NCBI GenBank assembly: GCA_022410635.1
Contig: JAJVDF010000002.1
Span: 737,176 to 801,175, forward strand
Source: Tretioscincus oriximinensis
Lineage: Eukaryota > Chordata > Lepidosauria > Squamata > Gymnophthalmidae
DNA: 64,000 bases
Direction of reading: 5' to 3'
In this document: in pieces, positions 54,791 through 64,000 of the stretch
Position numbering within the stretch: the first letter of the stretch is position 1
How the letters are laid out: the number at the start of each line of letters is the position of its first letter
Made by a program: the position numbers and the translations under genes
The notes under the pieces: model-generated
The model's database searches: none
The model's input: the letters and a program-made list of their open reading frames with translations, nothing else
Told to the model about the DNA's origin: nothing

Positions 54791-55330
54791 TCACATAAAA
54801 ATGCTTTACATAAAAAAGGAATATACATCTCTTATTTGAGAAATCTCTTATCATGGACTGGTGTGTAATGGGAGGACTGTGGTGTTTCAGTGAGACGTTG
54901 GTAAGTTCTTTCCACACTTATTTCAGAATATAACTTGGAACAGTAATGCAGATGGCAGGCCCTATTGCAAGGTACACTATATCACAAAATAAGGGCCTTC
55001 TAAAATATAATTTGCAACTGCCATTCTACATGTTCGGTGTCATGGTGAAGTGCTGCTTCACTGTGGTCAGAACCTATAAAATGGCGACCATAACAGATGT
55101 TGCTAGGAGAGACTTGGACATGACTATCAGATGCTTATGAGTGTGTGACAGTAGTGGTCCAGCATCCCGTGGAAGAGGCTAAATATTGGCCTGGTCTTCT
55201 ACAGTTTCTGTGGTGCCCTGAGACTGCAAAATGATGATGGTGGTGGCAGCTTTGGAATGTCAGTGCTGCCCCTGCAGGCTCTGCAATTAAGCATCATTCT
55301 GCCCAATCTCAGAGACTGTAGGGACGATCG
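54791..55330. other. No recognisable feature
   Basis: Nothing can be supported. Confidence 0.4.
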
Positions 55331-56035
55331 TGGTTATGTAAACGATTTATATAGATAAAACCAAGCTTGTGGAATTCTCCTGACCAAACGGTAACTCNAG
55401 CTTCCTGATATGATGCTTCCCACTGAAACAAGCAGCTTTCCCAATAATGCTAATTTTCTGCTCAAATCTTTCCCCATCTTTAATAGAATTGATCTACAGG
55501 TTATGGCAGGGATGCCTATCTTTGACAGTGGGGCATCCCTCCAAGGTTGCTTAGGCCTCATAGACACTGCTTCCAGATCCCACAGTTTATCTTTAGTTTC
55601 CACTTATGGAATGAAAATGCTTTGTTTAGATTTAGAATTAAAATTCCAGTTTTTGCTTTATCCTGCGCCTGAAGCAACTCAGATTTTTCTGTGCACCTGC
55701 TCAATCCCTTCAATAAAAACTGTTTTTGCTGGAGAGCAAAGTGTCGTTAGTTTGGGTGCAAGTAGCAGAAGCAGGCAGGCAAAATGGAACATAAGGAAAT
55801 TCTACAGCAATTATTTCCGTCCAGAGTTTTTCATCTGTAATGTGCAGCTAAGCAGTGAGTCAGTAAATGTGTTTGTCAAATCAACAAGTTCCATCAGTAA
55901 TTTTTTGATCCACAGCAAACCTTCCACTAGGTGTCGCTTCATGATGCATTCGGAACTCAGTTCTGTTTTCTTTGCTTTCAGGTTTTCTTTTGCTCTTCTT
56001 TTACCATATGGTTTCACCGAATTCTTTTGCCCTTT
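55331..56035 (-). pseudogene. Possible decayed coding sequence, identity unknown
   Basis: On the minus strand two open stretches (55811-56017 and 55334-55603) lie in near-consistent reading order, separated by a segment with several in-frame stops. Their composition is protein-like: a lysine-rich helical stretch with WIKKLLMELVDL, and LWDLEAVSMRPKQPWRDAPL. This could be a processed pseudogene or an old transposon frame. The plus strand also has a 230-codon frame across the same region, which weakens the case. No poly(A) tail is visible and I do not recognise the protein. Confidence 0.25.
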
Positions 56036-56292
56036 TATTTATTTATTTATTTGTATTTATATCCCGCCCTATACCCGAAGGTCTCATGGCGGCCTACCGT
56101 AGGGTGCTCCACGTAGCTTTTGTTGCTTTCTCCACAACAGACACCCTGTGGAGTAGGTGGGGCTGAGAGAGTTCAAAGAACTGTGACTGGCCCAAGGTCA
56201 CCCAGCTGGCTTCATGGAGGAGTGGGGAATCAAACTGGGAGACTACCAGATAAGGGTCCCACACACTAACCACTACACCAAATTGGCTCTTA
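56036..56292 (-). repeat. MIR-like SINE
   Basis: (TTTA)n, TATATCCCGCCCTATACCC, CTCCACAACAGACACCCTGTGGAG, AAGGTCACCCAGCTGGCTTCATGG, GGGGAATCAAACTGGG (B-box region) and CCACTACACCAAATTGGC. A good copy of the family. Confidence 0.8.
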
Positions 56293-56734
56293 TACAGTTT
56301 ATGGAAGTGGGATTGTTTAGTTCAGTACTGTGAAATACAGTAGCTTTGATTAAGGAGTTTGGCAAATTTGTGTGCTAAATACGAACCCCCCTGGTGCTTC
56401 AAAACAATCCATCCGTTTTAAAATGTCAGTATTATCCATTAAGTACAATATTTACAGTTTCTTCTTGTATCATTTTTGGGATTGCTGTAGTTTGATTTTT
56501 ACTGTAAAGAGATTTCTTTAGGAATGTTACAAGTTGGTATGACCCTATAATGGACTAATAACATCTTCAGACTACAATACCATTAGTTCTTCTTTCACAT
56601 TGGACTGAATCCTGATGGACATGACTATGGACTTTACCCATAATTATGTCCAAAGTTAACTACTAGTATGATGTTTGCAGAGGACTGCTGTGACTTCTCT
56701 ATTATTTTTGTGTATGGATTATATACTGCTGGAT
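56293..56734. other. No recognisable feature
   Basis: AT-rich sequence. Nothing can be supported. Confidence 0.4.
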
Positions 56735-57000
56735 TATACATATACTAGTGAAATTAGCCTGCTGCACTATGGTAATGCAATGAGCTGTAGCCCCTCCTTC
56801 CTCTTGCTATTACCCATGCCTTCCACCATTCCCTCCCTGCCCTCTCCCACCTCCCTTTCACTTGATGATTCTTTGTTTTGTTTCTTCTTTTTCCATTTTT
56901 CCTTCCTTTTTCTTTTCCTCCTCAATTTTTTCTTTTATTTTTCCTTCCATCTTCCATCCCTTCCTTTCTTTTTCATTCCTTTCTTTCTTTTCCAAAGGAT
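56735..57000. repeat. Pyrimidine-rich tract with a repeated head
   Basis: ATACTAGTGAAATTAGCCTGC and GGTAATGCAATGAGCTGTAGCCC, then about 190 bp of C/T-rich sequence. The head matches 50385 and, more weakly, 26508. Confidence 0.6.
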
Positions 57001-57062
57001 AAATACCAAGATCTAAAAATCAAAATTCAACAACTGTGGCATAAGGCAATGACTGTGATACC
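57001..57062 (+). repeat. R4-type LINE fragment
   Basis: It encodes KYQDLKIKIQQLWHKAMTVIP, aligning with RYQDLKIELQRLWHKPVKMIP in the R4-type frame at 15556-16215. About 60 bp only. Confidence 0.75.
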
Positions 57063-57065
57063 ACT

Positions 57066-57322
57066 GGTAAGAACATACATGGAATCTTGTTAAATTGGGC
57101 CAGAGCCCATCTGGTCCAACATTCTACTTCTACCAATTGCACCTGGGCAGTCTGAAACAGAAGAAGGCAAAATCTTCCCTATTCTCAACTCCTTGCAAAT
57201 GGTATTTCGCAAATATTGCTGTTGCTCCATCCCGGAGGCAGCATTGAAACATCCATCCTTGGTGTCCATAAACATGTCTAATCTAATAAAACCAGGCTGC
57301 TAGCTACCACCACCACTTCTGG
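57066..57322 (-). repeat. CR1 lineage B 3' end, diverged
   Basis: AAGAACATACATGGAATC, TTGGGCCAGAGCCCATCTGGTCC, CCATCCCGGAGGCAGC, ending at CTACCACCACCACTTCTGG. Confidence 0.75.
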
Positions 57323-57414
57323 GGTTGGGCCTATATATAAAGATTGTGAACAATCTTACCTTAGTAACCTGAAGGGGCAGGAATGGCGCATATATTTTTT
57401 AATGTTAAATTTTA

Positions 57415-58160
57415 AAGAAATGGTCATGATAGTGTTTGTTCAGGAAGTCCAGAAAGGGAAGCTTGTAGCACTTTGGAGATTAACAAGAGGAAGGTAAACA
57501 GCATGAGCTTTCATAGACAAGTCAGCATCTGAAGAAGTAGACTTGCCTGTGAAAACTCATGCTTCCCATCATAAGAACATAAGAACATAAGAAGAGCCAT
57601 ACTGGATCAGGCCACAGCCCATCAATTCCAGCATTCTGAGTTACACAGAAGCCCACCAGATGCACCTGGGCAGTCCAAACAGAGGAAAGCAAAATATGCT
57701 CCTGTTCATGACTCCCTGCAAATGGCACTTCAGGAGTCCTGCCTGTTGCTCCATCCCAGAGGCAACATCCAGACATCCATCCTAGTATCCATTTATACCC
57801 TTAGTGTCCATAAACCTGTCTAGTCCTGTCTTGAAACTATCCAAGCTGTTAGCTACCACCACCTCTTCAGGAAGTAAATTCCACAGGCCGATGACCCTCT
57901 GGGTGAAGAAATACTTTCCTTTGTCTGTTCTCACTTTTCTACCCAACAGTTTTAAGGAGGGCCCCCTGGTCCTTGTGTTGTGGGAGAGAGAAAACATTTT
58001 TTCTCTATTCACCCTGTCGATCCCATGCATGATTTTGTACACTTCAATCAGATCACCCCTCAAACGTCTCCTTTCAAGGNTGAAGAGGCCCAGACGTTGC
58101 AGCCTTGCTTCATCTTCCTTTTGTTAGTCTCCAAAGTGTTACAAGGCCTCCTTGTGGATG
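57415..58160. repeat. Repeat Y foldback split by CR1
   Basis: The left half runs CTTGTAGCACTTTGGAGATTAACAAGAGGAAGG to AAGAAGTAGACTTGCCTGTG (57458-57570). The right half CTTCCTTTTGTTAGTCTCCAAAGTGTTACAAGG (58115-58147) is its inverse. A CR1 lies between. Confidence 0.65.
57571..58112 (-). repeat. CR1 lineage B 3' part, well preserved, with intact last frame
   Basis: An uninterrupted reverse frame of 93 codons covers RGDLIEVYKIMHGIDRVNREK to FMDTKGINGY. The 3' region follows, and a tail of three ACATAAGA-type units at 57571. It differs from the copy at 59270 at only a few residues. Confidence 0.9.
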
Positions 58161-59269
58161 CTCTCTAATGGCAACTGAGGTTGTTGGGAAGAGAAATACA
58201 ATACCTCAGAACAGAGGTGCCTAGATACATAAATACAGACATGGCCATTGTTCTTGCATTGAGAAGTATCAGATATGTAGACGTGGGGGAGAAGCTGCTG
58301 CTCAGTGTTAATTCAAGCAGCTTGGGAAGTAAATGGCTTCTAGTTCAATCCCCTGCCTCTCCTTGGGAGTAGATTATAATAAACCACTTCTGCATGTGTA
58401 CCGGAAAACTGCCTAGAGGAGCCCTTGGAAATGCCCATGTATGGATCCAAGAATTGAGTTTGGCTCTATGGTGCCCAACAAAAACACAAAGGCTTGGAAA
58501 AAAGAATCGACCAAGTAATGGAATTCTACAGGCCCTAAATCCACCCCAAATGACAGCTCTGCTTTGAAAACCTGTCTTCACATGCTTAATTATCATTGGT
58601 TTTTCTTTGCGTGGTGGAGGAAGTTTGTGGGTGGCTGCAGATGTTGCAGAGAACAGTTGCACTGCTGGGAATCTAGATTATGTTACCAAATGACTTAATC
58701 ACAGGGTTACTGTGGCCTGAGGTTAGTTGGATAGCAGAACTGACATATGACATATGCAGATTATTTAAGAAAGCGTTCTTTGCAGTCACGTGACTTCTTA
58801 GAAGCTGCAGCTCTTTGCCGTTGCCGTGAGACAAACTAGAAGCTGTTAGATACAAGTCGTAATATTATGCAATATGTCTAATTTTGACTTGTAACCAAAT
58901 TTCCCTAGAGAGCGTTTACATTTCTTTCGCTTGATTCATTTTTTGGGGGGGAACATTTCAGTGTAAGCCAATTTATTACAAATGAGACACGGTATTTATG
59001 CAGAAAACACATTTTCCCCCATGCTCTTTTTTAGTGGGCTGTATGAAAAAGAGCATTTTTCTGAGGTATGAATGGGATTTTCTTTTACATTTATTAGGCA
59101 AAACGGCCAAGAAAAGGTTAGGAATGGAGCTTTAAAGAAAAGGAGTTATTATGTGAACAGCTGAAGAATAAAAGTGAAATTCTATAGATAGGAATGAAGA
59201 GGGCGAATTGAAGAATTGCGTCATTGGTAAGAGAATTCATTTTCTTGTCTTGACAGATCCTCTGTACAT
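58161..59269. other. No recognisable feature
   Basis: AT-rich sequence of about 1.1 kb. Nothing can be supported. Confidence 0.4.
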
Positions 59270-60215
59270 GTCTAAAGGCATCAAAGTGGCAAATGCACTT
59301 CAATTTAAGCAAGTGCAAGGTCATGCATATTGGGGCAAAGAACCCAAAATACTCCTACCACCTGATGGGAACCAAGCAAGAAAAGGATCTTGGGGTGTTA
59401 GTGGACAATTCAATGAAAATGTCAACNCAGTGTGCAGCAGCAGCAAAAAAGGCAAATTCCATGTTGGGGATAATTAGGAAAGGAATNAAAAACAAGTCAG
59501 CAAATGTTGTTTTGCCTCTTTATAAATCTGTGGTGAGGCCACATTTGGAATACTGTGTTCAATTCTGGTCACCACATCTCAAGAGAGATATTTTGGAACC
59601 GGAGAAGGTGCAGAAAAGGGCAACAAAAATGATCAAGGGTCTGGAGCACCTCCCTTATGAAGCAAGGCTGCAACGTCTGGGCCTCTTCANCCTTGAAAGG
59701 AGACGTTTGAGGGGTGATCTGATTGAAGTGTACAAAATCATGCATGGGATCGACAGAGTGAATAGAGAAAAAATGTTTTCTCTATCACACAACACAAGGA
59801 CCAGAGGGCACTCCTTAAAACTGTTGGGTAGAAAAGTGAGAACAGACAAAGGAAAGTATTNTTTCACCCAGAGGNTCATCGGCCTGTGGAATTTACTTCC
59901 TGAAGAGGTAGTGGTAGCTAACAGCTTGGATAGTTTCAAGACAGGACTAGACAGGTTTATGGACACCAAAGGTATAAATGGATACTAGGATGGATGTCTG
60001 GATGTTGCCTCTGGGATGGAGCAACAGGCAGGACTCCTGAAATACCATTTGCAGGGAGTCATGAACAGGTGCATATTTTGCTTTCCTCTGTTTGGACTGT
60101 CCAGGTGCATCTGGTGGGCCTCTGTGTCAGACAGAATGCTGGACTTGATGGGCTGTGGCCTGATCCAGTATGGCTCTTCTTATGTTCTTATGTTCTTATG
60201 TTCTTATGTTCTTAC
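59270..60215 (+). repeat. CR1 lineage B, longest copy in the window
   Basis: A frame of about 230 codons (59293-59988), broken only by N calls, runs from CKVMHIGAKNPKYSYHLMG through [57 protein letters not shown] and WNLLPEEVVVANSLDSFKTG. This is the C-terminal part of CR1 ORF2 after the catalytic reverse transcriptase core. The 3' region and a (TTCTTATG)4-type tail complete it. It is 5' truncated, as is usual for LINEs. Confidence 0.9.
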
Positions 60216-60674
60216 ATTTGGGATGAATGGCTGTGGTTTGAAGGCAGTTTAACAGCTTACCATCAAGAAAGATTGTACGCCAATACCTTGGCTTCCTGCT
60301 TAGGTCTTCAGGTCCTTAAGTGTGGCAAATGCAGTCTCTGACAGGGGTTCAGCTTAGAGAAAAGTTCTCTCTCCAATAACAAATTCATAATGTATCTAAA
60401 TTAGTCTTCACCAACCGTGTGGTTTTGGATGAAACAAAATCAATCAACATTTGTATGTTATGAAAGCATGATGGCCATTATAGTTCAGAATATCTAGAAG
60501 ATGCCATTTTGATAAAGACTGACACAGACGATGTGTGGTTGGCCCAGGTATGCTTGACATGTTCTAGAGATGGCTGCTGACAAATCTGTTTGGGCAGAAT
60601 CCTAAGGAAATACAGATGACTCAGGCTGATTGAGTGGAATTCCCAAATTAGTCAAATGGTAGACTGATTGGGAT
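60216..60674. other. No recognisable feature
   Basis: Nothing can be supported. Confidence 0.35.
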
Positions 60675-60845
60675 CAGAGCAGAGGGATCTACTTTGTTCT
60701 CATCGGCACATGGAATGACTAGAAACAGTGGGATGAAACTGCAAAGAAGTAGATTTAGATTAGATTTCAGAATTTTTTTCCTGACAGTAAAGATGCTAAA
60801 CCAGTGGAACAGGTTGCCACAGGAACTGATGAGTTCTTTGATCCA
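60675..60845 (+). repeat. CR1 lineage A internal fragment
   Basis: CATGGAATGACTAGAAACAGTGGGATGAAACTGCAAAG and AACCAGTGGAACAGGTTGCCACAGG match the ORF2 end of lineage A. Confidence 0.75.
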
Positions 60846-61563
60846 TCATTCCCCAGGCATTCCCTGTCTGTTCCCAATATGTTCTCAATAGTATGGTTTG
60901 CTTGAAAGCAGTCCACAGTCTGCAGCATCAGGATTAATTTTGGATGCAATGTGCTCAATCGTCCCATGCCTCGTCTCCTTGCCCAGCTGTGAGGAGCTGT
61001 CTGAAACTGAGATACCTGCGCATGAACTCTGCACTTTGCTGCATGTAAAGCAGGAGCAGAAATGTTTCTGTGTCACCAGTGCAAATGGAGGGGAGAAATT
61101 TCCCTGCATCGGTGTGTGTGTGTGTGTATGGGATTTCCAATGGCCATTTGTGTCAAATAAGTAAAGATCTAACTCTGGGAAGTTTCCCTGGTAGAAAGCT
61201 GAAAGCCTTGATTTGAAATGTGGGTGGCTTTTATGATATTTGCCTAAAATGTTTTAGATAATCTTTTTTCCTATTTGGGATGCTTCAAAATGATATTGGT
61301 ATGTTTTTCCAGATACATTTTTGGAAGCTGGACTTGGAAGGAAGAGGAGGCTGTTATTTGTTTAATCACATGGGCAGGTTTTCCAGTCACACTTCCTCTT
61401 AAAGACAGGGATTTGGAAGGGCAGCATTCAATCATATTAATTAATCATATCCTTTAAGAAGAAACATATCTTTTCCCTTGTGTTTCCAGAGCAACACTGG
61501 CTACTTCTATCCTACACTCAGCTCTAGTTTCTTAAGCAGCTCTTTGCTTTCTGTGCTTCCTAT
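60846..61563. other. No recognisable feature; short (TG)n at 61112
   Basis: A (GT)n run at about 61111-61127. Otherwise nothing can be supported. Confidence 0.4.
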
Positions 61564-61960
61564 TTATTTATTTGCTCTTTGCACTTCTTATTTACTTACG
61601 TACTTACATTTATATCCCACCCAATACCCAAAGCTCTCAGGGCAGATCACAATTCAAAAATCATTNAAAAAGATTAAAATAGAACAATTAAAAATAATAC
61701 AGTGCCTTCAGAGAGAAGGGATTTTTTAAAATTGGCTCAGCCAAAAGTGAAGATGAACAGATGCATCTCCACCCTATTTCTGAATGTACACAGCCTGACC
61801 CACCTCAGAAGGGAGAGAATTCCACAATCTGGGGGTGACCACAGAGAAGACCCTCCCATGTATCCACACCCACTTATCAAGTGAAGGAGGTGAGACTGTC
61901 AGGAAAGCCTCATCAGAAGATCTTAGGGTTCGGGCAGGTATATGAGGGAGAAGGCAGGAC
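61564..61960 (-). repeat. L2-type LINE 3' part
   Basis: The reverse tail ACATTTATATCCCACCCAATACCC and CTCTCAGGGCAG. On the minus strand 61806-61850 encodes RVFSVVTPRLWNSLP, the same motif as FSVAAPWLWNSLP in the copy at 12302. Confidence 0.75.
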
Positions 61961-62054
61961 CCAAATTCATATGGAAGTGATGGTATGGCTGAATGAATGG
62001 GTCTGTAATTTCATTGGAGTAAGACCGTTTCTGTAAAAGGTTTACAGAGGAAGG

Positions 62055-62282
62055 GACATAAGAACATAAGAACATAAGAACATAAGAAGAGCCATACTGG
62101 ATCAGGCCACAGCCCATCGAGTCCAGCATTCTGTGTCACACAGAGGCCCACCAGATGCACCTGGGCAGCCTGAACAGAGGAAAGCAAAATATGCTGCTCC
62201 TGTTCGTGACTCCCTGCAAATGGTATTTCAAGAGTCCTGCCTGTTGCTCCATCCCGGAGGCTACATCCAGACAACTACATCC
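62055..62282 (-). repeat. CR1 lineage B 3' end
   Basis: A four-unit ACATAAGA tail, AAGAGCCATACTGGATCAGGCC, CCACCAGATGCACCTGGGCAG and CCATCCCGGAGGCTACATCC. Very close to the copy at 20361, sharing its CTACATCC variant. Confidence 0.85.
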
Positions 62283-63482
62283 CTACATCCAGGGACTAAA
62301 GACCTGGTATAAGGGAGATCCTACCTCCTTCAAGTATGATCCTTTGATACTGGATAAGTGTAGACCAGAGCAAAGGGGACTAGGAAGAGCTGTTCTGGCA
62401 CACTAATAACAGTGGTAAAGGGAATCAAGAAATCCACATATAGACTTTCTGTTTCACCACAGGGGACCTATTTTGATGCTTAGTTGTGCTCTGAGCATTA
62501 GCTTTTGGAGGTAGAGTTGAAGCTTTGGACCTGAGAGTGGGGTGGGTCAAAACAACTATCTAAATATCCAAGGAGAGATCTGTCCACATGTTGAAAAAAC
62601 ACCTTGGTCCAGTTCAAAGTAGAATCCTCAGATTTGGATCAAGTATGGTAAGCATATTCTTGTATAAAATTCAACCTTGCATATTTCTACAAGAAATGCT
62701 CTCTAACGTCTTGTATATGGTGTTTTCTCTAAACGTTCTTGTTAAGCTCCGTAGACTTATTTTTACACATGGAAACAAAACCTGTTTTTTTCTTGGGAAA
62801 TGTCTTCCCACCAAATCCAGCATAACTAAAGGGGATCCACGACTTTCCCTCGGTTATCAGTGATCTGACAACCGAGGGAATGTTTGAAATGATGCAATTT
62901 TCCTCTGGGGATTTCTCAATGGGAAAACATTAACATATGTGGTTCACAGCGCTATGGTGTAATACATGCAACAGGGATAGAGTTGTGAAGCTGAGTCAGG
63001 CAGAGATTAAGCTGAGGGAGGAAGAAAATGAGTTTGAGTCCCTTTTGAACCAAACTTCACTGTTCTTGAACTCAAATGTGGATACCAAGGACCAGGCTTT
63101 TAATATNAGCAGACATTTTCTGAAAACCAATTTCAATTAAAAAATGTTCATTATAGGGTTTTTTTATTTATTAAAAAAAGTAAATAGGGATGGATGTGCA
63201 CAAAACTTCATTTCAGTGAGAAAGATATAACCTATAAACAAGTTGCAAATAACAGGACTGAGCAGGCCACATAAACAGGGGCTGCATCCAGACGGGGTAT
63301 TTTTAGCACTATAATTGCAGGGTTTTGGTAGGATTGCTGCACATGTCTGCATCAATTCCATAATTTTCTAGTGCTATAACTCTATAATGGGAAAAAGAAT
63401 TCTGGGAGCAGTTTTTCTCATTATTGTGAAAAGAACTTGCCTGACTGGACCCTGTTGCAGCAGTCACCATCACAGAAGAAGA
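62283..63482. other. No recognisable feature
   Basis: AT-rich sequence of 1.2 kb with chance frames only. Confidence 0.4.
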
Positions 63483-64000
63483 ATCATAGAATCATAGAGT
63501 CGGAAGGGACCTCCAGGGTCATCGGGTCCAACCCCCTGCTCGATGCAGGATTCATTAAACCATCCCAGAAAGATGACTATCCAGTCTCTGTTTGAAGACT
63601 TCCAGTGACGGCGAACTCACCACCCCCTGTGGCAAACTGTTCCACTGGTTTATCACCCTGACTGTTAGAAAGTTTTTTCTGAGATCTAATCTAAACCTCC
63701 TCCCTTGCGGTTTCATTCCATTGTTTCTAGTCCTTCCATGTGCTAATGAGAACAATGTTGATCCCTCTGCTCTGTGACAGCCCTTCAGATATTTGTAGAC
63801 AGCTATCAGGTCTCCTCTCAGTCTTCTCTTTTGCAGACTAAACATCCCCAGATCCTTTAATCTTTCCTCATAGGACATGGTTTCCAGACCACTCACCATC
63901 CTTGTAACTCTCTTTTGTACTTGCTCTAGTTTATCAATGTCCTTTTTAAATTGGGCCCCCCAGAACTGAACACAGTATTCCAAGTGTGGTCGTACCAACG
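63483..64000 (-). repeat. CR1 lineage A, 3' part, runs off the window
   Basis: The reversed tail CATAGAATCATAGAGTCGG, then a 147-codon uninterrupted reverse frame: [38 protein letters not shown] and FLTVRVINQWNSLPQGVVSS. These blocks are the hallmark of the CR1 ORF2 C-terminal region. The best-preserved lineage A copy here. Confidence 0.9.

Noticed and set aside
55410..56102. 230-codon plus-strand frame
   Set aside because: Its end runs into a SINE tail and the product resembles no protein. The opposite strand has more protein-like composition, so I kept only a low-confidence decayed frame there.
60178..60215. Short regularly repeated units resembling a CRISPR array
   Set aside because: The TTCTTATG units are the 3' tail of a CR1 element, with no spacers; the genome is eukaryotic.

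Overview
The window looks like nuclear DNA of a reptile, most likely a squamate (lizard or snake). Nearly all recognisable sequence is interspersed repeats: two CR1 LINE lineages, L2-type LINEs, one L1 end, one R4-type LINE with a restriction-like endonuclease, a tRNA-headed SINE with a (GAA/TTC)n tail, MIR-like SINEs, foldback DNA elements with hAT-like 8-bp duplications, and LTR-like segments. There are scattered single N calls and two assembly gaps (20164-20360 and 53427-53896). I see no prokaryotic or organellar features. The squamate call rests on general knowledge of repeat types, not on a database match.

Left end (1-3050): a CpG island at about 1040-2720 with GC-rich tracts, two inverted CCAAT boxes and, just to its right, a TCTCGCGAGA palindrome. 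On the minus strand three consensus-like splice donors leave the island leftwards (at 2581, 1919 and 1004), which points to a host gene transcribed leftwards with alternative first exons. An open minus-strand frame at 7-333 could be a later exon. I cannot name this gene, and I find no other convincing host coding exon.

The rest (3050-64000) is mostly transposon strata with frequent nesting. Insertions whose junctions can be read include: a hAT-type element (18659-19528) inside a CR1 end; a 188-bp foldback (23634-23821) inside a SINE; a 743-bp solo LTR (33691-34433), a SINE and an L2-type end, all inside one CR1 (33290-34895); an L1 end (35207-36053) inside an unclassified repeat; a 924-bp element with 200-bp hairpin arms (46786-47709) inside a CR1; and another LINE (53338-54418) inside a CR1. 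Two CR1 lineages can be separated by their 3' tails: lineage A ends in ATTCTATG-type repeats, lineage B in TTCTTATG repeats. The closest pair of lineage B copies (57571-58112 and 59270-60215) is nearly identical at protein level, suggesting recent activity.

Nothing here forms a pathway or operon. Long AT-rich stretches between repeats carry no feature I can support and are listed as such.
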